A stretch of 64,000 nucleotides of DNA from NCBI RefSeq assembly GCF_900343145.1, contig NZ_LT996886.1, forward strand, positions 1,488,001 through 1,552,000, in the 5' to 3' direction. The notes under the pieces were generated by a model. That model saw only the letters and a program-made list of their open reading frames with translations, did no database searches and was not told the origin of the DNA. The position numbers were made by a program, and so were the translations under genes. Positions within the stretch are counted from its first letter, which is position 1; each line of letters begins with the position of its first letter. Below are positions 52,490-61,738 of the stretch, piece after piece. Origin of the DNA: Tessaracoccus timonensis. Its GTDB lineage: Bacteria; Actinomycetota; Actinomycetes; Propionibacteriales; Propionibacteriaceae.

Positions 52490-53077
52490 GTGGCCCGAAT
52501 CCTCGTCATCGATAACTACGACTCGTTCGTCTACAACATCGTCCAGTACCTGCAGCAGCTCGGTGCAGAGGTGGACGTATGGCGCAACGACGACCCGCGA
52601 TTCGACGACACCTCCTGGCACGACTCCTACGACGGCGTGCTGCTCTCCCCAGGACCCGGTACGCCAGAGGCAGCTGGCGTCTGCATCGACGTGATCCGAG
52701 ACCTCGCCGGGCACCTACCGCTGTTCGGCGTTTGCCTCGGCTTGCAAGCCATGGCCGTGGCGTTCGGCGGGACGGTCGACCGCGCGCCAGAACAACTGCA
52801 CGGCAAAGTATCCGACGTGTTCCACGACGGCCGCGGGGTATTCAGGGGGCTCCCGTCGCCGGTGCGCACCACCCGCTACCACTCGCTCGCGATCGTCGAA
52901 TCGACGCTCCCCGACGAGCTAGAGATCACCGCGCGCACCTCGTCGGGAGTGGTGATGGCGGTGCGGCACCGCGAGCTCGCCCTCGAAGCCGTGCAGTTCC
53001 ACCCAGAAAGCGTGCTCACCGAGTGCGGGCACGAGATGCTGGGCAACTGGCTCGCAGAATGCGGCGCTGAGCGCTAG
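52490..53077 (+). CDS. pabA: Glutamine amidotransferase subunit of anthranilate or aminodeoxychorismate synthase
   Basis: The 195-residue class I amidotransferase transfers ammonia from glutamine to chorismate-derived substrate on a partner enzyme. It has VIDNYDSFVYNIVQYL (6-21), LLSPGPGTPEAAGV, nucleophile Cys in FGVCLGLQAMA and the His/Glu of VQFHPESVLT. In this actinobacterial location the gene is often called trpG or pabA; no chorismate-binding partner is nearby, so either pathway (tryptophan or folate) is possible. The GTG at 52490 follows CACAAT by six bases, so the mRNA may be leaderless. Its TAG overlaps the pknB TAG on the other strand through the shared CTAG. Confidence 0.9.
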   Translation: MARILVIDNYDSFVYNIVQYLQQLGAEVDVWRNDDPRFDDTSWHDSYDGVLLSPGPGTPEAAGVCIDVIRDLAGHLPLFGVCLGLQAMAVAFGGTVDRAPEQLHGKVSDVFHDGRGVFRGLPSPVRTTRYHSLAIVESTLPDELEITARTSSGVVMAVRHRELALEAVQFHPESVLTECGHEMLGNWLAECGAER

Positions 53078-54960
53078 TTGTTGCCGTCGCCCTCGTCGTC
53101 GGGGGGCGTCGGCTCCTCCGGCGCCTGTGCCACCGACAAGTTAATCGTCTCGCCCTTGCTGAGCGAGGCCCCGGGGTTGACGCTCTGCTGGAATACGAGG
53201 CCCTCCGGATGGTCGGCGGTGGGCACTGGTGTGACTTCCACCTTGAACCCGCTCTGCTCGGCGAGTTGCTGGGCACGCTCAGCGGTCATGCCCGTGAAAT
53301 CGGGCACTTCGGCCGTATCCGATTCGCGGGCGACGGTGAGGGTGATGGTGCTGTCCGGGTCGACGGCGCCCGTCGGCGTGACCTTGATGACGTTGCCTGC
53401 CGGCTGCGCGTCGGTCTCCTCCTCGACGAACTCGATCTTCTCCTTCTTGAACCCAGCCGCGACGAGCTCGTCGATGGCGGCTTGCTCCGTCATGCCCACG
53501 AGGTTTCCGGGAACCTCGATGGTTTTCACCACGTAGGTGTACACCTGGAGCTGCACCTCGCTGCCCTTCTCGACTTCGTTGCCGCCGTCGGGATTGGAGC
53601 TCTTCACCGTGCCGTTGTTGTCTTCGGTGGCACCGTCGGAGACTTCCTCGACGACGGGCGATAGCCCCGCATCGCGAAGGCGGTTCTCGGCGTCGGCGCG
53701 CTCGAGCCCGACGACGTGCGGCACCGCCACCTTCTCGACAGTGGGCGTCGGCGATGGGCTTTCGCTCTCAGTCTCAGAAACGGACGGTGACGGTGAGGGC
53801 GACGGCAACGCTTCACCGCCGGGCTCTCTGTTCAAGAACAGCAGCAGGGCAATGACGCCGATCACCAGGAGACCAGCGAGGATGCTGATCGCGATGATCG
53901 GCCCCTTGCTGGGCTTCTCTTCTTCCAGCTCCTCCTCGGTCTCCGCAGCATTCTCAGGGCCCGCATGCGCGTCCTGCTCGACCCCATGTGCAGCCAACGG
54001 AGCCCCCGCGGCGGGCGAGGCTGCACGTCGGGCTGTGGTGGTGATGGGGTCGCTCGCGATCACCTGCGTAGGGGTGTCGGCGGCGTGCGAGCGCGGCGCG
54101 GGACGTACGGGCTGGTTGTTCAGCACTCGCACGATGTCTTCGCGCATCTCCGACGCGTCCTGGTACCGGTCGCGTGGATCTTTCTCGAGCGCGCGCATCA
54201 CGATGGTGTCCATCGCCGGCGTTACTTCCGGATCACGCTGCGACGGAGGCACCGGCAGCTCGCGCACGTGCTGGAACACCACGGATACGGGGGAATCGCC
54301 CTGGAACGGGGGCTCTGAGGTGAGCAGCTCGTACAACAACACGCCGACGGCGTAGATGTCGGAGCGGTTATCCACCTTCTGTCCGCGGGCCTGCTCAGGC
54401 GACAGGTACTGCGCGGTGCCGATCACCGCGGCCGTCTGGGTCATCGTCGCGGAGGTGTCAGCGACGGCGCGGGCGATGCCGAAATCCATCACCTTCACGG
54501 TGCCGGGCGGGGTGAACATCACGTTGGCGGGCTTGATATCGCGGTGGATGATGCCAGCCCGGTGCGAATACGCGAGCGCGTCGAGCACACCGGCGGTGAA
54601 TTCGAGTGCCTTTTCAGGGACGATCTTGCGGCCGCCGCGCAGCACCTCACGCAGCGTGACTCCTTCAATGAGCTCCATCACGATGTACGGCACCATGACG
54701 CCCGAGGCGGCATCGGCTTCCTCGCCGGTGTCGTAGACCGCCACGATGTTCGGGTGGTTGAGGCCAGCAGCGGCCTGAGCTTCCCGACGGAACCGCGCCT
54801 GGAAGGTGTTGTCGGAGGCCAAGTCGAGGCGCAAGCGTTTGACGGCGACGTCGCGTTGGAGTCGGGTGTCTCGGGCACGCCAGACCTCGGCCATGCCGCC
54901 TCGCCCGATGACCTCATCGAGCTCGTAGCGGCCGCCGAGCAGAGTTCCGCGCTCAGTCAT
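53074..54960 (-). CDS. pknB: Serine/threonine protein kinase with PASTA domains
   Basis: This 628-residue receptor kinase has a complete catalytic domain: GRGGMAEV (19-26), K41 in VAVKRL, HRDIKPAN with D141, DFG 159-161, and an activation loop TSATMTQTAAVIGTAQYLSPEQ rich in Thr. An Ala/Pro juxtamembrane region and one membrane segment (PIIAISILAGLLVIGVIALLLFL) lead to three extracellular PASTA repeats (VPHVVGLERADAENRL, VPGNLVGMTEQAAIDEL, VPDFTGMTAERAQQLA). PASTA domains bind muropeptide or lipid II, so it senses wall synthesis and controls division proteins. It is the last gene of the fhaA-pknB cluster. M. tuberculosis has four PASTA repeats; this has three. ATG after GGAAAGGAA. Confidence 0.97.
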   Translation of the reverse strand: MTERGTLLGGRYELDEVIGRGGMAEVWRARDTRLQRDVAVKRLRLDLASDNTFQARFRREAQAAAGLNHPNIVAVYDTGEEADAASGVMVPYIVMELIEGVTLREVLRGGRKIVPEKALEFTAGVLDALAYSHRAGIIHRDIKPANVMFTPPGTVKVMDFGIARAVADTSATMTQTAAVIGTAQYLSPEQARGQKVDNRSDIYAVGVLLYELLTSEPPFQGDSPVSVVFQHVRELPVPPSQRDPEVTPAMDTIVMRALEKDPRDRYQDASEMREDIVRVLNNQPVRPAPRSHAADTPTQVIASDPITTTARRAASPAAGAPLAAHGVEQDAHAGPENAAETEEELEEEKPSKGPIIAISILAGLLVIGVIALLLFLNREPGGEALPSPSPSPSVSETESESPSPTPTVEKVAVPHVVGLERADAENRLRDAGLSPVVEEVSDGATEDNNGTVKSSNPDGGNEVEKGSEVQLQVYTYVVKTIEVPGNLVGMTEQAAIDELVAAGFKKEKIEFVEEETDAQPAGNVIKVTPTGAVDPDSTITLTVARESDTAEVPDFTGMTAERAQQLAEQSGFKVEVTPVPTADHPEGLVFQQSVNPGASLSKGETINLSVAQAPEEPTPPDDEGDGNN

Positions 54961-55021
54961 CGCCTTGTTCCTTTCCAGCTTTTCAACATTCTGGCAGACC
55001 GACGTCCGATTACAAGGCGCA

Positions 55022-56452
55022 TCATTGTAAAGCCTGCACTACGGAACGGAAGATTGGCGCGGCTAGCCGCCCACCGGAGATGTCGTCGCGGGCCACCCCC
55101 GCGTCTTCGATGAACACCGCCACCGCAACCTTCGGGTCTTCTGCGTAGCCGACGAACCACGCGTACGGGGCGCGCTCCTTCGACGTTTGCGCCGTGCCCG
55201 TCTTACCGCCGAGCGTGACCCCGTCGATGCGCGCCGAGCGCCCCGTGCCCTCCCGCACGACGGTTTGCATCATCTGCTGCAGCTGCTTCGCGGTAGCCTC
55301 AGAGATGGGCGTCGACTGCTCCGTCGGCTTCGTGCTCGACAGCACCTGCAAATCGCGCGTCACCACGTCCTTCACCAGGTACGGCTTCATCATCTTGCCG
55401 TTGTTGGCGATCGCACCCACCACTTGCGCCATCTGCAGCGGGGAGCTGGCGACGTCGAACTGGCCGATCGCGCTCAGCGCGGTCTGCGCTTGGTCGGCGT
55501 CGGTGGGGTACTTCGAGCGCGCAGCCTGCATGTCGATCTGGCTGTCCTGGTTGAACCCGAACCGTTCCGCCATGTCTTTCATGGTGTCGGCGCCCAGATC
55601 GAGTCCGAGTTGCCCGAACGCGGTGTTGCACGACGTGGCCAGCGCGTTCTCGAGCGTGGTGGTTTCGCCGCCGCAGTTCGTGGAGTTACCGAGCGAGTGG
55701 TTGGTACCCGGCAAACGCAGCGACGACGGCGACGGGATCTCGGTGTCGGGGCTGATGCCGTGCTCGAGCGCAGCAGCAGCGGTCACCAGCTTGAACGTCG
55801 ATCCCGGAGGATAGATCTCGCGCACTGCACGGTTCTTCAGCGGCTCATTGTCTGCGTTGAGCAGCTGCTGCCAACGCTCGCTCACCTCGCCGGTATTCAG
55901 ACCGCTCAGCTCGTTGGGGTCGTAGCTCGGCGTGGAAGCCAGTGCGAGGATCTCACCCGTCTCGTAGTTCAGCGCGACGACGGCCCCCCGCGAATCGCCG
56001 AGCCCCTGCATCGCCGCGCGTTGCGCGTCGGGGTTGAGCGTCGTCGAGATGTTGGCACCGGTGGGGGTTTTGCCGGTGACCATGTCGATGAGACGGTTGA
56101 ACGTCTGTTCCGACGCGGTGCCTGCCAGGTCGCGAGCGTACGACAGCTCCAGGCCTGAGGCCCCATGGATGCGCGTGAACCATCCGGTGACGGGCGCCCA
56201 CAGCGGCCCATTGGCGAAACTGCGCTGATAGGGCACGACGGCATGCCCGGTCGGTTTGCTTTCGGCGATGGGTTCGTTCCCGACGAGGATGGCCCCGCGG
56301 TCACGCGCGAACTCGGCGTCGCGAACCCGGCGGTTGAGTGGATGGTCGAGCAGCCCCGGCTGGCGGACCGTGACGAGCACAGTGAGGTTGATGAGCAGCG
56401 CCGCCATCATGCACGCGACGAAAATGCTGACTTTCCGCAGTGGCCCATTCAC
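55022..56452 (-). CDS. pbpA: Penicillin-binding protein, class B transpeptidase (PbpA)
   Basis: This 476-residue protein has a short cytoplasmic lead, one membrane helix (VSIFVACMMAALLINLTVLVTV), a pedestal domain (DRGAILVGNEPIAES) and a transpeptidase domain. Active-site motifs are STFK (S218, K221) in PPGSTFKLVTAA, the SxN element SCN in LATSCNTAFG, and KTG in LGGKTGTAQTS. It cross-links peptidoglycan with the RodA-type glycosyltransferase encoded next to it; the two genes overlap by ATGA. The end VQALQ carries no extra domain. Confidence 0.96.
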   Translation of the reverse strand: MNGPLRKVSIFVACMMAALLINLTVLVTVRQPGLLDHPLNRRVRDAEFARDRGAILVGNEPIAESKPTGHAVVPYQRSFANGPLWAPVTGWFTRIHGASGLELSYARDLAGTASEQTFNRLIDMVTGKTPTGANISTTLNPDAQRAAMQGLGDSRGAVVALNYETGEILALASTPSYDPNELSGLNTGEVSERWQQLLNADNEPLKNRAVREIYPPGSTFKLVTAAAALEHGISPDTEIPSPSSLRLPGTNHSLGNSTNCGGETTTLENALATSCNTAFGQLGLDLGADTMKDMAERFGFNQDSQIDMQAARSKYPTDADQAQTALSAIGQFDVASSPLQMAQVVGAIANNGKMMKPYLVKDVVTRDLQVLSSTKPTEQSTPISEATAKQLQQMMQTVVREGTGRSARIDGVTLGGKTGTAQTSKERAPYAWFVGYAEDPKVAVAVFIEDAGVARDDISGGRLAAPIFRSVVQALQ

Positions 56453-57843
56453 GAGGCAATCAACTCCGTCGAATCACCCTCGCTCGCCTCCATCATCTGC
56501 GGAGTGGCGGTGGCGGCTTGCGGCATGCGCGCCCGATGGGAGACCACCATGAGCAAGCCGACGAGCAACCAGTTCGCGAGCAGCGACGACCCGCCCTGAC
56601 TCATGAACGGCGTGGTGAGGCCGGTGAGGGGCAGCAACAGCGTGACGCCGCCGATAATCGAGAACACCTGCAGCGCAAGGATGAAGCTGAGCCCGCTCGC
56701 GAGCAGCTTGCCGAACCCGTCGGGGCAGATCAAGGCCGTCTTCAGTCCCCGCATGATGATGAACGTGTACACGAGGATGATGCCCATCAGTCCGACGATG
56801 CCCACCTCTTCGCCCAGCGCGGTGGCGATGAAGTCGCTCTTCGCCAACGGCGTGAGCCCTGGACGGCCTTCGCCCCAGCCCTGACCGAACAACCCGCCCC
56901 AGGCCATGCCGAACAGGCCATTGATGATCTGCCCATTCGCGTCGGTGTTGGCGAACGGATCCAACCAGTTGTGCACGCGCTTCGGCACGTGCGAGGTGAA
57001 CAGGTATGCGGCCGCTGCTGCGGCGACGAACATGAGGAAGGCCAGGATGGGCCAAAATGCGCGCTGCGTGGCGACGTAGAGCATCACCGTGAACAGGCCG
57101 AAGATCAGCAACGCCATGCCCAGGTCGCGCTGGAACACCATCACCATGAGCGCCATCGTCCACATGATGGCGATGGGGATGAAGTCTCTCGCCCTCGGGA
57201 TGGTGATGCCCAGCACCTTCTTGCCTGCGAGGGCGAGCACGTCGCGTTTTTCATAGAAGTAGGCGGCAAACGCGATGGCGAGCGCAATCTTCGCGATTTC
57301 GGCGGGCTGGAAACTGAACTGTTTGACGCGAATCCAGATGCGCGCACCGTTCAGCTCCACGCCAAGCGGGGTGAGCGGCAGCAACAACAAGAACAGCGAG
57401 AAGAGAAACAGCAGGTACGGGTAGCGCTGCAGGCGACGGTGATCGGGCATCCAGCACGCGACCGTGATGAACACAGCCACGCTGAGTAGCGTCCACAACA
57501 GCTGCATCTCGGCATCGTGCTTCGGCACATCGGGGATGAGGTCGATGCGGGCGATCATCGACAGGCCAATGCCGTTCAGCAGGAACACCGACGGCAGCAG
57601 CACCGGGTCGGCGTACGGCAGCTTCCAGCGCACCGCGATATGCGCGGCGATACCCACGCCGAACCAGATGATGGCTGCGCGCATCCAGTCGAGCGGTAAC
57701 GCACCGGTCGCATTCAGGTGTACGGTGACCCAGCTGCCGTACCCGATGGCGAGCGCCAGGAGCAGCAACCCGAGCTCAACCCCGCGGCGCTTCCGGTAGA
57801 CGATCACCTCGCCTGACAGTTCAGGCTGGACAGCAACACTCAT
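56449..57843 (-). CDS. rodA: FtsW/RodA/SpoVE family peptidoglycan glycosyltransferase
   Basis: This 464-residue SEDS protein has around ten to twelve hydrophobic segments. SEDS landmarks include GARIWIRVKQFSFQPAEIAKIALAIAFAAYF, QRDLGMALLIFGLF, GLFGMAWGGLFGQGWGEGRP, KSDFIATALGEEVGIVGLMGIILVY and LTGLTTPFMSQGGSSLLANWLLVGLLM. These include the conserved Gln/Gly loops of lipid II polymerases. It works with PbpA. The name rodA follows the gene-order convention of this cluster; FtsW-like duty cannot be ruled out by sequence. Confidence 0.94.
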   Translation of the reverse strand: MSVAVQPELSGEVIVYRKRRGVELGLLLLALAIGYGSWVTVHLNATGALPLDWMRAAIIWFGVGIAAHIAVRWKLPYADPVLLPSVFLLNGIGLSMIARIDLIPDVPKHDAEMQLLWTLLSVAVFITVACWMPDHRRLQRYPYLLFLFSLFLLLLPLTPLGVELNGARIWIRVKQFSFQPAEIAKIALAIAFAAYFYEKRDVLALAGKKVLGITIPRARDFIPIAIMWTMALMVMVFQRDLGMALLIFGLFTVMLYVATQRAFWPILAFLMFVAAAAAAYLFTSHVPKRVHNWLDPFANTDANGQIINGLFGMAWGGLFGQGWGEGRPGLTPLAKSDFIATALGEEVGIVGLMGIILVYTFIIMRGLKTALICPDGFGKLLASGLSFILALQVFSIIGGVTLLLPLTGLTTPFMSQGGSSLLANWLLVGLLMVVSHRARMPQAATATPQMMEASEGDSTELIAS

Positions 57844-57844
57844 G

Positions 57845-59269
57845 TCAGCAGCTCTCGGGGTCTGCCTCCGCCGTGGCGGTAGGCGTCATGGGTGCGAGGT
57901 GCGTCGGGAAGCCGGCTTCGACGTCGTTCGCCTGTTCCTCACCTTCCGGCACCGGCAGGCCAGGAATCGACGCGACGGCCGTCGGCGACGGGCTGGGGGA
58001 GGGGGCAGCGTCGACGGGTTTGAGCCGCTGTTCCCGCACCGCCCGGCAGCGCTCTGCGAGGCCACGTAACTGCTCCGCTGTGGCCCTGCCCGCGTCAAGA
58101 TCTTGTACCGCAATGGTGTTATTGACCGCCTGGCGATGGAACTTGGGCAGGTCATCGACGGCGACGTCGGTGTTCTCTGCGACGGTGTTGAGCGGCATCC
58201 CGAGCAGGGAGCCCGGCATGCCGTTGTAGATGGCGACGGTGCCCGCCGCAGGCGCGATGTAGTAGCGGGAACTCACGAATCGCTCCAGGCCCCAGGCCCC
58301 CACGCCAATCACGAGCGCGATGGCCATGCACACCGAGAGCAGGCCAATCCATCCTCGCCCGGAGTCTTTGGGTGCGTAGCGGGCGCTCTCGTCGGGTGTT
58401 TGCTCGGTGGCCTCGGCTTCCGGAGCGGGCTTAGGAGCCGACGGATACCCGCTCGGCTTGCCGGATTTCGCGGCCAGGGCGCCGATCTTCGGCACCTCCA
58501 CCTCGATGGCGGAGCCGAACAGCTCGCCGGAGCGCTCGTCGAGCGCATCGTCTTGTGGCACCAACTCGCCGATGACGATGGTGATGTTGTCGTGCCCGCC
58601 GTGCTCGTTGGCAAGCCTGGCGAGCTCAACGCAGGCGTCGTCGACATCATGGCTGGCCAGCACATCGCGGATGGTGGCGTCGTCGACGAGGCCGCTCAAC
58701 CCGTCGGAGCAAAACAGCAGGCGGTCGCCTTCGGCGACGTCGAGGAGGGTGAGGTCGGGATCGAAGCCTTCCTGCCCGTTCAGCACCTTCAGGATGAGGG
58801 AGCGATGGGGGTGCGTGGCGGCCTGCTCGGGGGTGAGCCTGCCCTCGTCGATGAGCGACTGCACCCACGAGTGGTCGTGCGTGAACTGGGTGAGTTCGCC
58901 GTCGTGGAGCAGGTAGCCGCGGGAGTCGCCGATGTGCCCGACGGCGAACTGCTCGCCGTTGAACATTGCGCCGCAGAACGTGGTGCCCATGCCGTCGATG
59001 GAGGCGTCTTCTTCCACGAGGTCGCTGATTTTGAGATTGGCGCGGTTGATGATGCCCGCGATGGCGGCCAGCATGTCGTCGGGGTCGCTGAGCCTGCGGT
59101 CGGTGCGCTTGGCTTCCGTGGCGGCGACGGCGGAGGCCAAGTCGCCGGCTGCGGCGCCGCCCATGCCGTCGCACACGAGCAGCATCGTCGGCGACGCGTA
59201 GGCCGCGTCCTGGTTGTTCTTACGCACGCGCCCCACCTCGGAATGGGCGGCCCAGCGGATGGAGTACAT
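57845..59269 (-). CDS. pstP: PP2C-type serine/threonine phosphatase PstP
   Basis: This 474-residue membrane phosphatase opposes PknB. The cytoplasmic PP2C domain (~1-240) has the metal motifs RKNNQDAAYA, LVCDGMGGAAAGD, HIGDSRGYLL, LFCSDGLSGLV and GGHDNITIVIGEL. A linker of about 60 residues precedes one membrane segment (WIGLLSVCMAIALVIGVGAWGLERFV), and a ~140-residue outer tail is Pro/Ser rich near the end (PVDAAPSPSPSPTAVASIPG). The stop lies one base before the RodA start, so expression is coupled. Confidence 0.95.
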   Translation of the reverse strand: MYSIRWAAHSEVGRVRKNNQDAAYASPTMLLVCDGMGGAAAGDLASAVAATEAKRTDRRLSDPDDMLAAIAGIINRANLKISDLVEEDASIDGMGTTFCGAMFNGEQFAVGHIGDSRGYLLHDGELTQFTHDHSWVQSLIDEGRLTPEQAATHPHRSLILKVLNGQEGFDPDLTLLDVAEGDRLLFCSDGLSGLVDDATIRDVLASHDVDDACVELARLANEHGGHDNITIVIGELVPQDDALDERSGELFGSAIEVEVPKIGALAAKSGKPSGYPSAPKPAPEAEATEQTPDESARYAPKDSGRGWIGLLSVCMAIALVIGVGAWGLERFVSSRYYIAPAAGTVAIYNGMPGSLLGMPLNTVAENTDVAVDDLPKFHRQAVNNTIAVQDLDAGRATAEQLRGLAERCRAVREQRLKPVDAAPSPSPSPTAVASIPGLPVPEGEEQANDVEAGFPTHLAPMTPTATAEADPESC

Positions 59270-59272
59270 GCC

Positions 59273-59743
59273 TCAGGCCTCCAATCGCATCAGGGTGCGG
59301 CCAATCCGGACGACGTCGCCGACGGTAACGGGCACGGGCTCGTCGCCGACGCGTTTGCCGTTGACGAACGTGCCGTTGGTCGAATTGAGGTCGCTCACGA
59401 GCCAGGTTTCTGCGTCACGCTGCACGAGCTGGGCGTGCCGGGCCGAGGAGAACTCGTCGTCGAGTAGCAGGGTCGAATCGGCGGAGCGGCCGAGGTTGAT
59501 CGTCGGTTGCACTTCGACGGCGATGCCTTGCTGCGGGCCGTTCGTGATGGCAAAACGTGTGGGCACGTGCTGGAGACGGTGGTGTTCAGGACGCCCGCGA
59601 TCGGCTGGGATGGCGCTGAGTGATGACGCGGGGACGCGGCGGCCGAATACGTCGGAGCGAATTGTGCCTGCCACGAAGAAGATGAACAGCCACAACAGCA
59701 AGAGGAAGACGATTTTCGTCGTCGCAACGATGAGCTCGGACAC
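59273..59743 (-). CDS. fhaB: FHA-domain protein FhaB/FipA
   Basis: This 156-residue protein has an N-terminal membrane segment (IVFLLLLWLFIFFVAGTI) and a C-terminal FHA domain that binds phosphothreonine. Markers are INLGRSADSTLLL, FSSARHAQLVQ and DLNSTNGTFVNGKRV. In mycobacteria FipA links FtsZ and FtsQ-type proteins. It lies three bases upstream of pstP and starts at GTG. Confidence 0.93.
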   Translation of the reverse strand: MSELIVATTKIVFLLLLWLFIFFVAGTIRSDVFGRRVPASSLSAIPADRGRPEHHRLQHVPTRFAITNGPQQGIAVEVQPTINLGRSADSTLLLDDEFSSARHAQLVQRDAETWLVSDLNSTNGTFVNGKRVGDEPVPVTVGDVVRIGRTLMRLEA

Positions 59744-59747
59744 GCGG

Positions 59748-60440
59748 TTACATCTCCGACGGCGCGTGCACCAGCATGCGCGTGTTGCCGATCTCGATGC
59801 GTGACCCTTCTCTCAGAGCCGTCTTCGTGACCTTCGTGCCGTTGACGGTGACGCCATTGGTGGAGCCTAGATCTTCAATCGTCACCACAGGGCGTTCCGG
59901 CGTGCCAGAGACGGTGATGAGCGCATGACGACGAGACACGCCCGGGTCGTTCAAACGCAGGTCGGCGTCGACGCCGCGGCCTACCACCAAGCCCGGCGGA
60001 ACGAGGGGATGGCGCACGCCGTGCACTTCGACGACGAGCCGCCCGCCCGACGCGGTGGCGTCGGACTTTCCTTCGACGGCCTCGCTACGGATGGTGAACT
60101 GCCCTGTGGGGAGGTGTTCTTGCAGCTCGTACTCGATGACAATCGGGCCGCTGAACACGAAGTTGTTCTCGGCGGCATGCTCGCGGATGCCGGGGAGGAT
60201 CTCGGCGTTCAGCGTGCGAGCGTACGGGAAGAGACGCTCGTAGTCGTGTTGTGAAAGGCCGACGAGGAAGTGATTAGGGACGAGACGCTTGCCCTTGCTG
60301 AGAAGCTTCGACTCAGCCTCGAGCTCTCGTTGGATACCTGCGGCAATCTCGACGGGCTGCACGTCGCCTTTGAAAGCGCGCGCGAACACCTTGCCGACCA
60401 CAGAATCGATCTTGCGTTCCGCCTTGTCGAAGACGCCCAC
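59748..60440 (-). CDS. fhaA: FHA-domain protein FhaA with DUF3662
   Basis: The 230-residue product has an N-terminal DUF3662 domain (~1-125: KIDSVVGKVFARAFKGDVQPVEIAAGIQRELEAES, FLVGLSQHDYERLF) and a C-terminal FHA domain (VGRGVDADLRLNDPGVSRRHALI, DLGSTNGVTVNGTKV). In M. tuberculosis FhaA binds phosphorylated MviN and controls lipid II flipping. The linker between the domains is much shorter than in the ~530-residue mycobacterial protein. It is the first gene of the cluster; GTG start after GAGGAGGA. Confidence 0.94.
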   Translation of the reverse strand: MGVFDKAERKIDSVVGKVFARAFKGDVQPVEIAAGIQRELEAESKLLSKGKRLVPNHFLVGLSQHDYERLFPYARTLNAEILPGIREHAAENNFVFSGPIVIEYELQEHLPTGQFTIRSEAVEGKSDATASGGRLVVEVHGVRHPLVPPGLVVGRGVDADLRLNDPGVSRRHALITVSGTPERPVVTIEDLGSTNGVTVNGTKVTKTALREGSRIEIGNTRMLVHAPSEM

Positions 60441-60487
60441 GGGATCCTCCTCTCGTTCGCTACTGGCCTAATCCCCGGCAAGTGTAC

Positions 60488-61531
60488 CTACTTGCCGCGC
60501 AAGGCTGCACTCTCGACGTCGTCGCCCGCCCAGCCGAGCGTGTCGACGGAGTTCGCGAATGCTGCCAGCACCTGCTCGGCGCCTTCGAGCGCGCTGAGCT
60601 CTTCCGTAGCGAGCTTGGCTTCGACTTCCGCCGCGACGGCCTGCACCGATGGTGACGTGCGCAGGGCCTCCTCCAGCTCGCCGCGCACCATATTCCACAG
60701 CCATTCGCGCTGCTGCTCGAGGCGACGTCGGGTGAGTACGCCTTGTGCTTCGAGCTCTTCACGGTGTTTGACGACGGCGTCCCACACCTCGTCGAGGCCC
60801 GCGCCGGTGTAGCTGGAGCACGTGAGTACGGGGGCGCGTCGCTTCTCGGTGTCGCTGGTGACGAGCTTCATGGCGATGCTCAGATCTCGAGCAGCAACGC
60901 GCGCCTCGCCCTCGTTGTCACCGTCGGCCTTGGTAATGGCGATGACGTCGGCGAGTTCGAGGATGCCGCGCTTGATGCCTTGCAGCTGGTCGCCCGTTCG
61001 CGCCACTTGCAGCATGAGGAAGGTGTCGACCATGCCGGACACCGCCACCTCAGACTGGCCTACGCCCACCGTCTCGACGAGCACGACGTCGTAGCCAGCC
61101 GCCTCGAGTACCAGCATGGACTCGCGGGTGGCGCGAGCCACACCGCCGAGATGCCCGGCCGATGGTGAAGGGCGGACGAAGGCGTCGTCGAGCGACGCGA
61201 ACTCGCCCATGCGGGTGCGGTCGCCGAGGATGGAGCCTCCGGTGCGGGATGAGCTTGGGTCGATGGCGAGCACGGCCACCTTGTGGTGGCGCTCTTGGAC
61301 GAGCTTGATGCCCATTGCGTTGATGAACGTGGATTTGCCCGCACCAGGCACGCCCGAGATGCCCACGCGAAACGCCTTACCCGTGTCAGGGGCGATGGTT
61401 CGTAGCAGTTGGTGGGCGAGCTGACGATGCTCAGGGTTGGTGGACTCCACGAGGGTGATGGCGCGAGCAATGTGCCCTCGCGACCCTTCGCGGATGTGAG
61501 AAGCCAGTTCGTCGACGTTGATCTTGCGCAC
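60488..61531 (-). CDS. meaB: MeaB/ArgK family P-loop GTPase
   Basis: The 347-residue product from GTG 61531 (VRKINVDELASHIREG). The G3E GTPase core has P-loop GISGVPGAGKSTFINAMG, switch GDRTRMGEFA, VLVETVGVGQSE and ITKADGDN. The C-terminal helical dimerisation arm is present (REWLWNMVRGELEEAL). MeaB protects and reloads adenosylcobalamin-dependent methylmalonyl-CoA mutase. The mutase genes mutAB usually sit immediately upstream, but are not in this window. An upstream open extension to 61690 has no ribosome site. Confidence 0.93.
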   Translation of the reverse strand: MRKINVDELASHIREGSRGHIARAITLVESTNPEHRQLAHQLLRTIAPDTGKAFRVGISGVPGAGKSTFINAMGIKLVQERHHKVAVLAIDPSSSRTGGSILGDRTRMGEFASLDDAFVRPSPSAGHLGGVARATRESMLVLEAAGYDVVLVETVGVGQSEVAVSGMVDTFLMLQVARTGDQLQGIKRGILELADVIAITKADGDNEGEARVAARDLSIAMKLVTSDTEKRRAPVLTCSSYTGAGLDEVWDAVVKHREELEAQGVLTRRRLEQQREWLWNMVRGELEEALRTSPSVQAVAAEVEAKLATEELSALEGAEQVLAAFANSVDTLGWAGDDVESAALRGK

Positions 61532-61694
61532 GTCATCAACCCTATCTCGGGGACCTGACAATTCCGACGGTGGGTGCGGCTGGGCCGAGACAGCGTCACG
61601 TGGACACCTCGTGGGAACCCCGATAACGGGCACCTCATCCCGGCTGATTGCACCCGTGATGTGGTTGTTGCTGGGGCGTGCGCCGGTCATCAGG

Positions 61695-61700
61695 TATTAT
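61695..61700 (+). promoter_or_regulatory. Putative -10 element for the secreted Pro/Ser-rich protein
   Basis: TATTAT is a near-consensus -10 located 39 bases before the ATG at 61739. I see no good -35 at 16-18 bases, so it may be regulated. Confidence 0.35.
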
Positions 61701-61738
61701 CGGGCGAGCTGTGCCCTTGGAAGAAAGGTGAGTGCGTG

